The position numbers and the translations under genes were made by a program. This document shows positions 7,160 through 17,450 of a stretch of DNA of 64,000 nt, in pieces. Positions within the stretch are counted from its first letter, which is position 1; every line of letters starts with the position of its first letter. The notes under the pieces are model-generated. The model ran no database searches. It was not told the origin of the DNA and saw nothing but the letters and a program-made list of their open reading frames with translations. Location of the stretch: NCBI RefSeq assembly GCF_004804355.1, contig NZ_SRWZ01000001.1:744001-808000 (forward strand). The letters are read 5' to 3'. The stretch comes from Cognatitamlana onchidii. GTDB lineage: Bacteria; Bacteroidota; Bacteroidia; Flavobacteriales; Flavobacteriaceae.

Positions 7160-8704
7160 ATGGATAAAGAATTGATTATTCGATCTAGTTCCGATAATGT
7201 TGATTTTGCCTTATTAAAAGATGGAAAACTTATTGAATTGCAAAAGGATGAAGATAGTAACGACTTTTCTGTTGGTGATGTGTTTATAGCCAAAATAAGA
7301 AAAGCTGTTCCCGGGCTAAATGCTGCATTTGTAAATGTAGGTTATGAAAAAGATGCATTCTTGCATTATCATGATTTAGGGCCCAAACTACCCTCCCTTT
7401 TAAAATTCATAAAACGTGTAAGCACAGGTAAACTTAAAGATTTTACTTTAAAAGATTTCCCATTTGAAAAAGATATTGAGAAAGACGGTAAAATTACCGA
7501 CGCCTTAAAATCTAATCAATCGCTATTAGTACAAATAGTAAAAGAACCTATATCGACCAAAGGTCCTAGAATTAGCTCAGAGCTATCTATTGCTGGAAGA
7601 TATATTGTTTTAGTCCCTTTTTCTAATCGAATTTCTATATCACAAAAAATAGAAGATCGTGAAGAAAAAGATCGATTAAAACGATTGGTAAAGAGTATAA
7701 CTCCCCAAGGTTTTGGTGTTATTGTTCGTACTGTAGCTCAAGGCAAAAAAGTAGCTGAGCTAGATAAAGATTTGCAAAATTTGCTTAGTCGATGGACGGC
7801 AATGTGCAAAAAGCTACACAGAGCGCATCATCCAAGTAAAGTATTAGGAGAAATGAATAAAGCCTCATCTATTTTAAGAGATATATTCAATGATACCTTT
7901 ACAGGAATTACAGTAGATGATGAAGAGCTCTATTATCAAATTAAAGATTACGTGCAAGAAATTGCACCCAAGAAAGAATCAATAGTAAAATTGTATCAGT
8001 CTAAAGTTCCAATTTTTGAGAAATACGGAATTGAAAGACAGATAAAAACCTCGTTTGGCAAAACGGTTTCTATGGCAAAAGGTGCTTATCTCGTTATTGA
8101 GCACACCGAAGCCCTTCATGTTGTAGATGTAAACAGCGGAAATCGCTCCAACAAAGCCAATAACCAAGAGGATACAGCACTAGAAGTAAATCTTATAGCT
8201 GCTACCGAAATAGCCCGCCAACTGCGTTTACGTGATATGGGGGGCATTATAGTGGTGGATTTTATTGACATGACTAATGCTGAAAATAGGCAGAAGCTTT
8301 TTAATCACTTTCGAGATGAAATGAAAGATGACAGAGCAAAACACAAGATACTGCCTCCAAGTAAATTTGGATTGATACAAATTACAAGACAACGTGTTCG
8401 CCCGGAAATGAACATTAAAACCAGAGAGGAAAACCCTAATGGTATTAATGGCGCCGAGGTTGAAGCTCCTATTGGGCTTATACAAACCATAAATCACGAT
8501 CTTGAAAAACTATTTAAAAAAGACTACAAAAAGGTGACCTTAAACACACATCCTTTTATAGCAGCCTTTTTAACTAAAGGCTTTCCATCTATTCGTTCTA
8601 AATGGTTTTTAGAACACAAAAAGTGGGTAAAAATTTTACCTCGCGATGCTTACACATACTTAGAATATCATTTTTTTGACAAAGATGGTAATCAAATTAA
8701 ATAA
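7160..8704 (+). CDS. rng: Ribonuclease E/G family protein
   Basis: The 514-residue protein is the length of RNase G. It has an N-terminal S1 domain interrupted as in the family (VGDVFIAKIRKAVPGLNAAF, about 35-55), the RNase H-like catalytic region with VVDVNSGN (about 320-327) carrying the metal-binding Asp, and DMGGIIVVDFIDM (about 358-370) with the second catalytic Asp. RNase E/G cleaves single-stranded A/U-rich RNA near monophosphorylated 5' ends and processes rRNA. The leader hairpins may allow autoregulation. A strong terminator follows. Confidence 0.94.
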   Translation: MDKELIIRSSSDNVDFALLKDGKLIELQKDEDSNDFSVGDVFIAKIRKAVPGLNAAFVNVGYEKDAFLHYHDLGPKLPSLLKFIKRVSTGKLKDFTLKDFPFEKDIEKDGKITDALKSNQSLLVQIVKEPISTKGPRISSELSIAGRYIVLVPFSNRISISQKIEDREEKDRLKRLVKSITPQGFGVIVRTVAQGKKVAELDKDLQNLLSRWTAMCKKLHRAHHPSKVLGEMNKASSILRDIFNDTFTGITVDDEELYYQIKDYVQEIAPKKESIVKLYQSKVPIFEKYGIERQIKTSFGKTVSMAKGAYLVIEHTEALHVVDVNSGNRSNKANNQEDTALEVNLIAATEIARQLRLRDMGGIIVVDFIDMTNAENRQKLFNHFRDEMKDDRAKHKILPPSKFGLIQITRQRVRPEMNIKTREENPNGINGAEVEAPIGLIQTINHDLEKLFKKDYKKVTLNTHPFIAAFLTKGFPSIRSKWFLEHKKWVKILPRDAYTYLEYHFFDKDGNQIK

Positions 8705-8707
8705 TTT

Positions 8708-8742
8708 AAAACCCGCAACTTATATAAGTTAGCGGGTTTTTT
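8708..8742 (+). terminator. Rho-independent terminator of rng
   Basis: AAAACCCGC pairs with GCGGGTTTT around an AT-rich inner stem (AACTTAT/ATAAGTT) and is followed by TTTTTTG. A typical strong terminator. Confidence 0.85.
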
Positions 8743-8788
8743 GTTTTCATATTACCATAGAGCTTACACGCGCCCCACAACTATCACG

Positions 8789-9793
8789 CTAAGACTTTCT
8801 TTTTCGTTTTTTTCCTCTGCCTAATTTATAGCCAAAAGCTAACTTGGCTTTTGAAAGATTAAAACGATACTTGTTATCATAGCCCAAATCTGTTGAATAA
8901 AAACCTCCTCCATAAATTAAATTAACATAATAACGCTCCATATTATAACCTAATGCAAATGTATAATCAACCTTAAAGAGTAAATTGTTAGATGGCTCAT
9001 AACTTGTATCTACTAAGGTTACATGTTTATAGATAAGTCCTATACCAGGCATAATATTACAGGATGCCGAAATATTATAAGGCAACCCCAATACTGCCAA
9101 AACACCCCCCAAGACTCCTGCAGAAACACTATTATATCGTTTTATTTGGGCCTGATCATTAAAAAACAGATCAGCACTATCTTCTAAAATAGTATTATCC
9201 GCAGAAAAATAATCAAAAAAGCAAAACGCCCCAAAGCCTCCGGTAACGTAAAACTTTCTGTTCACATTATCCAAACCAGCCTTTAACATAGAGTAGGAGA
9301 ATTCAATATCTGGAATGGTACGTAAAGTATTAAAGCCAATAGTTACTGACCTGATATCATCTCGAAACACCGTGGGTTGATCAAAATTGTTTTTTACATT
9401 GAACCCTTTATAACTTTGTACATAAAAATTAACATAGTTCTTTTTTCCAATAATGGTAGTACCTTGCATATCAAAGCGCTCAGTAACCTCCTCATCATTT
9501 CCTTTTATATTAAAAGCAATATCAATTAGTACTTTACTGCTTGAAAAACCAAAACCTATCCCAGATCTATTTTTAGGTACATAACGTAATTTAAAATCGT
9601 CGTTAAGAATAACAAATTGCTTGACTTTATAATTAGCAAAAACTCGTAAAGAATAATTAGAGAGCTCATGATCTACAAACCGCTTATCTACAAGCTCGAT
9701 AAAATTTAAAGAATCTAGTTCCTTTAATATTTGAGAACTTACAGGTGTTGAACCCAATAAAAATAGAAATAAAATAAGGGTTTTTTTAACCAT
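8789..9793 (-). CDS. DUF4421 putative outer-membrane beta-barrel protein
   Basis: The 334-residue protein has a signal peptide (about 1-20, ending SSQ) and alternating hydrophobic strands typical of a small outer-membrane barrel. It fits the DUF4421 family of Bacteroidota, of unknown function: VPKNRSGIGFGFSSSKVLID and KKNYVNFYVQSYKGF are the recognisable segments. The C-terminus is highly basic (GRGKKRKRKS), unusual for a barrel that normally ends on an aromatic strand residue. It is a monocistronic gene converging on rng. Confidence 0.75.
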   Translation of the reverse strand: MVKKTLILFLFLLGSTPVSSQILKELDSLNFIELVDKRFVDHELSNYSLRVFANYKVKQFVILNDDFKLRYVPKNRSGIGFGFSSSKVLIDIAFNIKGNDEEVTERFDMQGTTIIGKKNYVNFYVQSYKGFNVKNNFDQPTVFRDDIRSVTIGFNTLRTIPDIEFSYSMLKAGLDNVNRKFYVTGGFGAFCFFDYFSADNTILEDSADLFFNDQAQIKRYNSVSAGVLGGVLAVLGLPYNISASCNIMPGIGLIYKHVTLVDTSYEPSNNLLFKVDYTFALGYNMERYYVNLIYGGGFYSTDLGYDNKYRFNLSKAKLAFGYKLGRGKKRKRKS

Positions 9794-9971
9794 ATATATT
9801 TAGTTCTCCAAACTGATTTATTATTTAAAACAAAGCATTACAATAAGTTTAAAGCCTCTTAGACAATATTAACACAAGTCAAAACCTATCTTGCATGCTC
9901 CGCTCCAAACCACGTATTCATTTTTGCTGATAACAAAACAACCTACTTAAATTTATAAGCACATATGCTAA

Positions 9972-11009
9972 TCAAGCTGCTGGATTAGGAATAGCTTGAT
10001 GTACTTCATTTATTTCTTGTAATACCTCTTTTGAAAGCGAAACATTTATGCTTTCTATATTTTCTTTTAATTGAGCTAAGTTAGTAGCTCCAATAATATT
10101 ACTAGTAACAAATGGTTGCTGATTTACAAAAGCTAAACTCATTTGAGCCAGAGACATATTATTGTTTTCAGCAATCCTTAAATAACGTTTTGCTGCCTCA
10201 GTTGACTGCGCACCACTATAACGCGAAAACCTAGGAAACAACTTCAATCGAGAATTATCAGATGCTTGTTCTTTAATATATTTCCCAGACAAAACACCAA
10301 AAGCCATAGGAGAATAAGCCAACAAACCAACTTTTTCTCTTAATGACACCTCGGCTAAATCTGTTTCAAAAGTTCTAGTAAGCATTGAATAAGCATTTTG
10401 AATGGTAATAATTCTGGGAAGGTCATGCATCTTTGACTCTTCTAAATAACGCATCGTACCCCATGAATTTTCATTAGAAATACCAATATGTCTAATTTTA
10501 CCTGCCTTAATAGCCTGACCTAAGCTATGTAGTATACTGTTGAAATTATCCTCCCATTTCTCATCAAACTTATAATCTCTAACTCCAAATCTGTTAGTAT
10601 TGCGTTCTGGCCAGTGCAATTGGTATAAATCTATATAGTCTGTCTGAAGTCTTTCTAATTCTAAATCAATGGCTTCTTCAATTGATTTAGCACTAAATCC
10701 AGATGTTCTTATATGCGCTGTGTAATCACCCGTACCAGCAATTTTAGAGGCAATAATCACCTTATCTCTTTTACCAGGTTTTCTAATCCAAGACCCAATA
10801 ATTCTGCTTGTAGCTCCCTGGGTATTGGCATTTGCAGGAACTGGATATAATTCTGCTGTATCAATAAAGTTCACTCCTTGATCTATAGCATAATCTAATT
10901 GATCATGCCCCTCGGCTTCACTATTTTGATTGCCCCAGGTCATTGAGCCTAAACAGATTTTACTAACTTTTATCTGGGTATTTGGAAGTGTTGTATATTT
11001 CATTTTCAA
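9972..11009 (-). CDS. tas: Aldo/keto reductase, Tas-like
   Basis: The 345-residue protein closely follows the E. coli Tas pattern: GSMTWGNQNSEAEGHDQLDY, FIDTAELYPVPANANTQG (catalytic Asp and Tyr), ASKIAG (catalytic Lys) and YQLHWPERNTNRFG (His). These form the AKR tetrad. C-terminal GATNLAQLKENIESI binds NADPH. It is an NADPH-dependent carbonyl reductase of unknown physiological substrate; Tas was found through prototrophy suppression in E. coli. The 178 nt between it and the DUF4421 gene shows nothing definite. Confidence 0.88.
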   Translation of the reverse strand: MKMKYTTLPNTQIKVSKICLGSMTWGNQNSEAEGHDQLDYAIDQGVNFIDTAELYPVPANANTQGATSRIIGSWIRKPGKRDKVIIASKIAGTGDYTAHIRTSGFSAKSIEEAIDLELERLQTDYIDLYQLHWPERNTNRFGVRDYKFDEKWEDNFNSILHSLGQAIKAGKIRHIGISNENSWGTMRYLEESKMHDLPRIITIQNAYSMLTRTFETDLAEVSLREKVGLLAYSPMAFGVLSGKYIKEQASDNSRLKLFPRFSRYSGAQSTEAAKRYLRIAENNNMSLAQMSLAFVNQQPFVTSNIIGATNLAQLKENIESINVSLSKEVLQEINEVHQAIPNPAA

Positions 11010-11101
11010 AATTTTCTAACAAATTTAAAAAGATAAAACCTTTTGAAGAAATGACCTTCAAAAGGTTTAATACTTTAATAAAATATAGGTATTACCAATA
11101 T

Positions 11102-12061
11102 CTATTGGTCATTTAACAACTTAGAAAGCTCGTCCAATTTAGGAGTTAAAATTACTTCAATACGTCTATTTTTTGCCCGTCCAGCGGAAGTCTCATTTGA
11201 AGCAATAGGTGAAAATTCGCCTTTACCTGCTGCTGTTAAATTCTCGGGGTTAATGGTATTATCTTCCCGTAAAATATTAACTATAGAAGTTGCACGCTTT
11301 GTGGATAAATCCCAGTTCGAGGTTAAAGTACCATTCCCTTTATAAGGCACATTATCTGTATGACCCTCTATTAAAACTGCTATGTCTGGGTTATCCCCCA
11401 AAACAGACCCCAGTTGCTTAACCGCTCTACGCCCTTCGGCCCCAACAGCCCAGCTTCCTGACCCAAAAAGCAGTTTATTCTCCATAGACACGTAAACCTT
11501 GCCATCCCGTTGCTCAACAGTTAGTCCTTTACCTTCAAAGTCTGTTAATGCTCTTGATATAGCCTCTTTAAGTCTTGTCATAGCTGCGTCTTTCGCCGCT
11601 ATAAGCTCCTCTAACTCTGCTACTCGTTTTGAGCGATCATCCAACTCCTTTTTAAGCTTTGCTAACCGAGTAATCTCTGCCGACAATGCTTGCTCCTTTG
11701 CTTCCAATTGCGCTAGCAACTCTCTATTTTTTTGAGAGTTTGCTGCTATTGCTGCAGAACTATTCTTCTCTAAAGCTTCGTATGAAGACTTTAAATTATC
11801 AAGATTTGCTTTAGTTGCATTATAATCGGCTTGAAGCTTATCCCGCTCAGCAATAGCCTCATCATAGGCAGCATTTAATTGTTTGAGTTGGTTTTCTGCA
11901 GTGTTTTTAGAACTTAGTAAATCATCATTTTCAAGGGCTAACTTTCTATTTTCTTCTTTTAAATCATTATATCTGGCCTCCAAATCTTTATACACCTTTG
12001 GTGATACACATGATGTCACAAAAGCGATTGCAAGCAAGGAGCATACAATATTTTTAATCAT
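11102..12061 (-). CDS. OmpA-family lipoprotein with long coiled coil
   Basis: I place the start at the ATG at 12061, not at the longer frame's ATG at 12094, because MIKNIVCSLLAIAFVTSC is then a clean lipoprotein signal and the overlap with xth disappears. A coiled coil of Ala/Glu/Leu-rich heptads follows (about 25-185). A C-terminal OmpA/MotB peptidoglycan-binding domain covers about 205-315, with LIEGHTDNVPYKGNG, NWDLSTKRATSIVNIL and SAGRAKNRRIEVIL. It should tether the outer membrane to peptidoglycan. It is downstream of xth and probably co-transcribed. Confidence 0.88.
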   Translation of the reverse strand: MIKNIVCSLLAIAFVTSCVSPKVYKDLEARYNDLKEENRKLALENDDLLSSKNTAENQLKQLNAAYDEAIAERDKLQADYNATKANLDNLKSSYEALEKNSSAAIAANSQKNRELLAQLEAKEQALSAEITRLAKLKKELDDRSKRVAELEELIAAKDAAMTRLKEAISRALTDFEGKGLTVEQRDGKVYVSMENKLLFGSGSWAVGAEGRRAVKQLGSVLGDNPDIAVLIEGHTDNVPYKGNGTLTSNWDLSTKRATSIVNILREDNTINPENLTAAGKGEFSPIASNETSAGRAKNRRIEVILTPKLDELSKLLNDQ

Positions 12062-12083
12062 TCTGTTTAAGTTTAATTTATTG

Positions 12084-12845
12084 CTATTTATCAATTTCTA
12101 CTAAAATTGGACAATGATCACTATGCACTGCCTCACTTAGTATAACGGCTCGTTTAATGTTTTCTTGTAATGGTTGCGACACCATAGCATAATCTAGGCG
12201 CCATCCCTTATTATTTGCTCTTGCATTAGCTCTATAGCTCCACCAACTATACTGTTGTAAATCTGGGTTTATGTACCTAAACGAATCAATAAACCCACTT
12301 TCTATAAAACGGCCTAACCATTCTCGCTCTACCGGTAAGAAACCAGACACGCCTTTCATTTTGGGGTTATGGATATCAATTTCCTCATGGCAAATATTAT
12401 AATCGCCACAAATAATTAGGTTTGGGATATCTTTTTTAAGTGCATTAATATACTCCTGAAACATGTCCATATATTCTAACTTATGATTTAAACGCGCATC
12501 ATTAGTTCCTGAAGGTAAATATAAACTCATTACAGAAAAACCATCGAAGTCGGCCCTAATATTACGACCCTCAAAATCCATAGATTCAATTCCTGTTCCA
12601 TATTCAACATGCCTAGGTTCTGTTTTGCATAATAGAGCCACCCCACTATATCCTTTTTTCTGCGCACTAAACCAGTAATGGTAGTTGTATCCAGCATCCT
12701 CAAAAAGGCTTAAATCTAATTGCTCCTTCATAGCCTTCGTTTCTTGCAAGCAAATTACGTCTGGGTTTGCAGCTTTTACCCAGTCAATAAACCCTTTGTT
12801 TATTGCTGCTCTAATACCATTTACATTGTAAGAAATAATTTTCAT
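12084..12845 (-). CDS. xth: Exodeoxyribonuclease III
   Basis: The 253-residue protein begins MKIISYNVNGIRAAI and shows the AP-endonuclease/ExoIII set: LQETK (metal-binding Glu), the loop SLYLPSGT, GDYNICHEEIDIHNP (Asp/Asn) and the C-terminal SDHCPI catalytic His-Asp. It cleaves abasic sites and removes 3' blocking groups in base-excision repair. Length matches the family. It is followed closely by the OmpA-family lipoprotein gene. Confidence 0.95.
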   Translation of the reverse strand: MKIISYNVNGIRAAINKGFIDWVKAANPDVICLQETKAMKEQLDLSLFEDAGYNYHYWFSAQKKGYSGVALLCKTEPRHVEYGTGIESMDFEGRNIRADFDGFSVMSLYLPSGTNDARLNHKLEYMDMFQEYINALKKDIPNLIICGDYNICHEEIDIHNPKMKGVSGFLPVEREWLGRFIESGFIDSFRYINPDLQQYSWWSYRANARANNKGWRLDYAMVSQPLQENIKRAVILSEAVHSDHCPILVEIDK

Positions 12846-13024
12846 TTTGCACTTTTAATTATACTAAAACAGATAAAAACTCTGTTTTTCTCATACTGGT
12901 TATAATGATTCAGACATTTTAGCTAAAATAAATAATACGTTACTTTTACACTATTAATTTTAAAGTAGATTTAACCCGTTCTACTAATTAAAATATTTTA
13001 AACTATTTTCAGTTTAAGTACCTA

Positions 13025-16000
13025 ATGAAGTGTTTGACCTATTTTCTTTTGGTTTTTATTGGTTTTTGTGGCTTGGCCCAGAGTCAGACTTCTAATTATA
13101 AAACAAAAAAAGTAGCAGTACATGATTCTATTAAAATAGATAGTGTAAGTATTAATTCAAGATATTTTTTTCTAAAACGTAATGACCATACACTCATTGA
13201 CACCTCTTACTATAAGGTGGATTTTTCCAAAGCTTTGTTAACCTTTAAGAAAAAACCAGATACAGACTCTATAGTATTGGAATACCTAAGATTTCCCGAT
13301 TTTCTAACAAAAACCTACCAACAACTGGACGATGATATTATTGTTGAGAACAATGACAACACAAAAACCCTCTACAAGTTTAAACAATCTAATACTAACA
13401 ACAACTTTATTCCTTTTGATGGTTTAACCACATCAGGAAGTATTTCGAGAGGGGTAACAGTGGGCAACAACCAAAGCTCCGTTTTAAACAGTGAATTAGA
13501 TCTTCAAATATCTGGCAAGTTAAACAATAACGTATCTTTAAGAGCTTCAATTCAAGATGCAAATATCCCACTTCAAGAAAGTGGTTATAGTCAACGTCTA
13601 GATGAATTCGACCAAGTTTTTATAGAACTCTATAGTGACCAATGGAATATTAGAGCTGGTGATATAGACTTGGTAAATAACACATCTTATTTTTCGGCTT
13701 TTTCTAAACGCGTACAAGGGTTAAACTTTAATTTAAAGCTTGGAGAAAAAGACAAACAAACAAGCTTATTTGCAGCCGGAGCTATTGTTCGAGGGCAATT
13801 TACAACAGACCAATTTACCGCTCAAGAAGGAAATCAAGGACCTTATAAATTAAGAGGCCCTAATGGAGAACTATTTGTACTAATAGTGTCTGGCAGTGAA
13901 ATTGTTTATGTAAATGACGTGGTGGTTAAGCGTGGCGAAGATCAGGACTATATTATTGATTATAATGCCGGCGAGATTATCTTTAACTCTACTTTCCCAA
14001 TTACTTCTGAAATGCGCATTTCGGTAGACTATCAATATACTGAAAGAAGCTACACCAGATTTGTGGCATCTGGAGGAGGACAATTTGAAAGTAAAGACCT
14101 TGACATTAGTGTTTCTGTTTATTCTGAAAACGATGCTAAAAACCAACCCTTACAGCAAAACCTATCGGAAGACCAAGTTAAAATATTAGCCGATGCTGGC
14201 GATGATATGAGCAAAATGATTGCGCCTTCAGAAGTTCAGGAAGCCTACAATCAAAACCGCATTCAATATAAAAAAGATGTGATTAATGGCTTAGAGATAT
14301 TTGTATTCTCTAACAATCCAGACGATGAATTATATAATGTGACCTTCTCTTTGGTTGGAGAGAATCAAGGTGATTACCGACTTAGCAGTATTAATGCCAT
14401 TAATAACATTTATGAATATGTTGGTCCTAATCAAGGTAATTTTGCTCCAGTTATTCAGTTAATTGCTCCAAAAAAACTTCAACTGGCGGTAGTAAATGGA
14501 TTGTACAAGCCATCGAGCAAAACAAATATTTTTTTCGAAGCAGCAGGCAGCACTTTTGACCAAAATCTATTTTCGAATATAGATAATAACAATAACAATG
14601 GATTTGCTGGCAAAGTAACCATCAATCAATCTATTATAAAGAATGAACACTCATGGGGTTTAGATGCTTTAATTGATAGTGATTTTATTACAGCTGATTT
14701 TAGAAATATCGAAGGGCTTTACAATGTTGAGTTTAATAGAGATTGGAATCTAGACCAACCCCCTGGCAGGCAAATAGCCAGCGACTTAGGAGATCAAGTT
14801 CTTTTAAATTCAGGGCTTAGATTTGCTCATAAAAACAAGGGGGTTATTGATTATACCTACCAATTTTTAAATTTTTCTAATAACTTTAATGGTAATCGAC
14901 ATATCCTAGATGCAAACTTAAACTTAAACCAGTTTCTCATTTCGTCAAAATCAAGTTATCTAGATACCGATTCCAATATAAAGTCATCAACCTTTATAAG
15001 GTCTCATAACCGTGCTGTCTACAGTATGAACAAGAGTTGGGTTGGTGCAAAATTATCTTTGGAAGATAATGAAGCGCGAGAAAAAGAAACACAAATTTTA
15101 ACCCCATTAAGCCAAAGGTTCTTATCTTATGAAGGTTTTGTAGGTATTGGAGATAGCACAAAAGTTTTTACAGAATTAGGATACAAAAAGCGTGTAAATG
15201 ACAGTATTAGAAACAATGAGCTAAAACGTGTAAACAGTTCAAATACCATATACCTGAACTCGAAACTTGTTCAAAATAAAAATACCAATCTTCAACTTTT
15301 TGCTAACTATAGAACCTTAAAAAGTACTGAATTAAATATTGAAGACGAGAATTCTTTAAATTCTAGATTTCTATTTAATCAGAAACTATTTAAGCAAATT
15401 GTAGTTTGGAATACTATTTTTGAGACCAATTCTGGAGCACTACCATTACAGGACTTTACATATGTAGAGGTTGAACCTGGTCAAGGTGCATACACATGGA
15501 TCGATTATAATAATAATGGCATTCAAGAACTTGAAGAGTTTGAGTTGGCTCAATTTCAAGATCAAGGAAAGTACATTAGAGTTCTCTTACCAAACCGTGT
15601 GTTTGTAAAAACACATCAAAATAGACTGAGCCAAACCATTAGTATTAATCCTGCTCAATGGTCTACATCTAACAAAAAAGCACAACGCTTTTTCTCACAC
15701 TTTTATAATCAAACAAGTTATTTGGTTGACAGGAAATTAAAAAAAGAAGGCAGCGGTTTTAATTTAAACCCTTTTGAAGGTAATGACGAAGATCTACTTG
15801 GCTTGCAACTTAACTTTAGAAATGTCCTTTTTTATAATCGCGGAAAACAACGTTATACTACATCTTACACTTACTTAAAAAACACCTCAAGAAATGTGCT
15901 ATCTATTGGTTTTATCGAGAATAGTTTAAACAGTCATCAGATTAATTTTAATCATAAAGTTGCTGCAAACTGGCTAATTAACGTACTTAGTTCTTTAAAC

Positions 16001-16447
16001 CAGAACGAAAGTACAAGCCAGAATTTCTCGAGTAAAAACTTCAACTTAGATGAAACTAGAATAAACCCGAAATTATCTTATTTATTTAATGATAATTCGA
16101 GCATCGATATTTTTTATCAACTAACCAATAAAGAGAATCGTATTGGAGATAATGAATCCCTGTCACAACAAAACTTCGGTGCTTCATTTACATTGGGTAG
16201 TGGAGCAAAAAGTGCTATTAACGGTGTATTTAATTATTTCTCCAATAGCTTTAAAGGAGATCCTAACACACCTGTAGCCTATCAAATGTTAGAAGGGCTA
16301 CAACCAGGAACCAACTTTACTTGGAGCTTATTAGCCCAACGTAAGCTCACCAAATTTTTAGACCTTAACTTGAGTTATTTTGGAAGAAAAACAGAAACCA
16401 GTCAAACCATTCACTCAGGATCTGTTCAATTAAAAGCATACTTCTAA
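13025..16447 (+). CDS. Large SprA-related outer-membrane beta-barrel protein
   Basis: The 1140-residue protein has a signal peptide (about 1-21, ending GLAQS). A segment at about 138-225, containing GSISRGVTVGNNQSSVLNSE, LQISGKLNNNVSLRASIQD, NIPLQESGYSQRLDEFDQVF and a following RAGDIDL, resembles repeats found in SprA, the giant barrel of the type IX secretion translocon. Hundreds of residues of amphipathic strands follow, ending in an aromatic residue (LKAYF), as outer-membrane barrels do. It is far shorter than SprA (about 2400 residues) and is not SprA itself. Its function is unknown. It overlaps the convergent M28 gene by 4 nt. Confidence 0.7.
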   Translation: MKCLTYFLLVFIGFCGLAQSQTSNYKTKKVAVHDSIKIDSVSINSRYFFLKRNDHTLIDTSYYKVDFSKALLTFKKKPDTDSIVLEYLRFPDFLTKTYQQLDDDIIVENNDNTKTLYKFKQSNTNNNFIPFDGLTTSGSISRGVTVGNNQSSVLNSELDLQISGKLNNNVSLRASIQDANIPLQESGYSQRLDEFDQVFIELYSDQWNIRAGDIDLVNNTSYFSAFSKRVQGLNFNLKLGEKDKQTSLFAAGAIVRGQFTTDQFTAQEGNQGPYKLRGPNGELFVLIVSGSEIVYVNDVVVKRGEDQDYIIDYNAGEIIFNSTFPITSEMRISVDYQYTERSYTRFVASGGGQFESKDLDISVSVYSENDAKNQPLQQNLSEDQVKILADAGDDMSKMIAPSEVQEAYNQNRIQYKKDVINGLEIFVFSNNPDDELYNVTFSLVGENQGDYRLSSINAINNIYEYVGPNQGNFAPVIQLIAPKKLQLAVVNGLYKPSSKTNIFFEAAGSTFDQNLFSNIDNNNNNGFAGKVTINQSIIKNEHSWGLDALIDSDFITADFRNIEGLYNVEFNRDWNLDQPPGRQIASDLGDQVLLNSGLRFAHKNKGVIDYTYQFLNFSNNFNGNRHILDANLNLNQFLISSKSSYLDTDSNIKSSTFIRSHNRAVYSMNKSWVGAKLSLEDNEAREKETQILTPLSQRFLSYEGFVGIGDSTKVFTELGYKKRVNDSIRNNELKRVNSSNTIYLNSKLVQNKNTNLQLFANYRTLKSTELNIEDENSLNSRFLFNQKLFKQIVVWNTIFETNSGALPLQDFTYVEVEPGQGAYTWIDYNNNGIQELEEFELAQFQDQGKYIRVLLPNRVFVKTHQNRLSQTISINPAQWSTSNKKAQRFFSHFYNQTSYLVDRKLKKEGSGFNLNPFEGNDEDLLGLQLNFRNVLFYNRGKQRYTTSYTYLKNTSRNVLSIGFIENSLNSHQINFNHKVAANWLINVLSSLNQNESTSQNFSSKNFNLDETRINPKLSYLFNDNSSIDIFYQLTNKENRIGDNESLSQQNFGASFTLGSGAKSAINGVFNYFSNSFKGDPNTPVAYQMLEGLQPGTNFTWSLLAQRKLTKFLDLNLSYFGRKTETSQTIHSGSVQLKAYF

Positions 16448-17388
16448 AACTCTAAATTATCGACAGATTTGAATACTTTTATAATTGTTCTTACTGATTC
16501 GATGTAGAATTTTGTATGAATCTTTTCAAAAGTATCGGTAGGTTCGTGGTAATCTTTGTGGTCCTCAACCCCAAAGTACAAAAATGAAATACCTTTTTTA
16601 TAAAAGTTGACGTGATCGGAAGCATAGGTCCAATTATCTAAACCATCGTAACCATCGTGCCCCAACAGTAAATTTATATTTGTTGAATATACCTCCTCCT
16701 TAAACAAGGCTTTTAGTTGTGTATTATAAGAAGTGCCAGCCACGAAGAGTTCCTGTTGATCGCTTCTGCTAATCATATCCATGTTTAAATTTAGAACAAT
16801 GTTTTCAAGCTTAACCACTGGATTTTTCATATAGTATTTAGAACCCTGAATATCTAATTCTTCAGCATCAAAAGCAGCTAAAATCACTGAATGTTTTGGT
16901 GGATTCTGTCTAAAATATTCACCAAACGCGAATAAGGCACTCACCCCAGAAGCATTATCATCCGCCCCGTTAAAAATTTCTCCTTGATTTATGCCCTCAT
17001 GGTCGTAATGAGCACTAATCACGATGTATTCTGAAGGAAATAAAGTTCCTTTAATACAACCAAGAATATTAACACCATTATAATAGCTGCCTTTATGAAC
17101 AAACCTAAATGGTTGCCTGTAATCTTTTACGAGCGGTTTTACGTTTAAAGCGAAGAACTGATTAATGATATACTTTTGAGCTTTTAACCCTCCCTTAGTA
17201 CCTGTACGACGGCCTTCAAAAGCATCTGAAGAGAGAGACCTAAGGTGTTTTAATATATTTCCCTCGCAAAAAAGTTTAGATTCAACATATTTATTTTGGG
17301 ATACACCATAACTTAGCCAACAAAGAAAAAAACTATAAAGAACTATTCTTGCCATGAATGTGAAATATACGCAAATTAATTTCGGCAA
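16444..17388 (-). CDS. M28 family zinc aminopeptidase, secreted
   Basis: The 314-residue protein has a hydrophobic signal (about 8-30). Its M28 dizinc motif set is SAHYDHEG (first Zn ligand), NGADDNASGVS (bridging Asp and catalytic Asp), FDAEELDIQGS (general-base and ligand Glu), LNMDMISR (Asp) and ASDHVNF (His). It should release N-terminal amino acids from peptides in the periplasm or outside the cell. It is monocistronic; 3' ends overlap the SprA-like gene. Confidence 0.88.
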   Translation of the reverse strand: MPKLICVYFTFMARIVLYSFFLCWLSYGVSQNKYVESKLFCEGNILKHLRSLSSDAFEGRRTGTKGGLKAQKYIINQFFALNVKPLVKDYRQPFRFVHKGSYYNGVNILGCIKGTLFPSEYIVISAHYDHEGINQGEIFNGADDNASGVSALFAFGEYFRQNPPKHSVILAAFDAEELDIQGSKYYMKNPVVKLENIVLNLNMDMISRSDQQELFVAGTSYNTQLKALFKEEVYSTNINLLLGHDGYDGLDNWTYASDHVNFYKKGISFLYFGVEDHKDYHEPTDTFEKIHTKFYIESVRTIIKVFKSVDNLEF

Positions 17389-17392
17389 CGAA

Positions 17393-17425
17393 TAAAAAAA
17401 GTCTATATCAATTAAGATATAGACT
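17393..17425 (-). terminator. Terminator of the sdhCAB operon
   Basis: On the minus strand AGTCTATATC and GATATAGACT form a perfect 10-bp stem with a 6-nt loop, followed by seven Ts. It lies 26 nt after the sdhB stop. Confidence 0.85.
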
Positions 17426-17450
17426 CTTCTATGTTTATTAAAAGCTTGTT

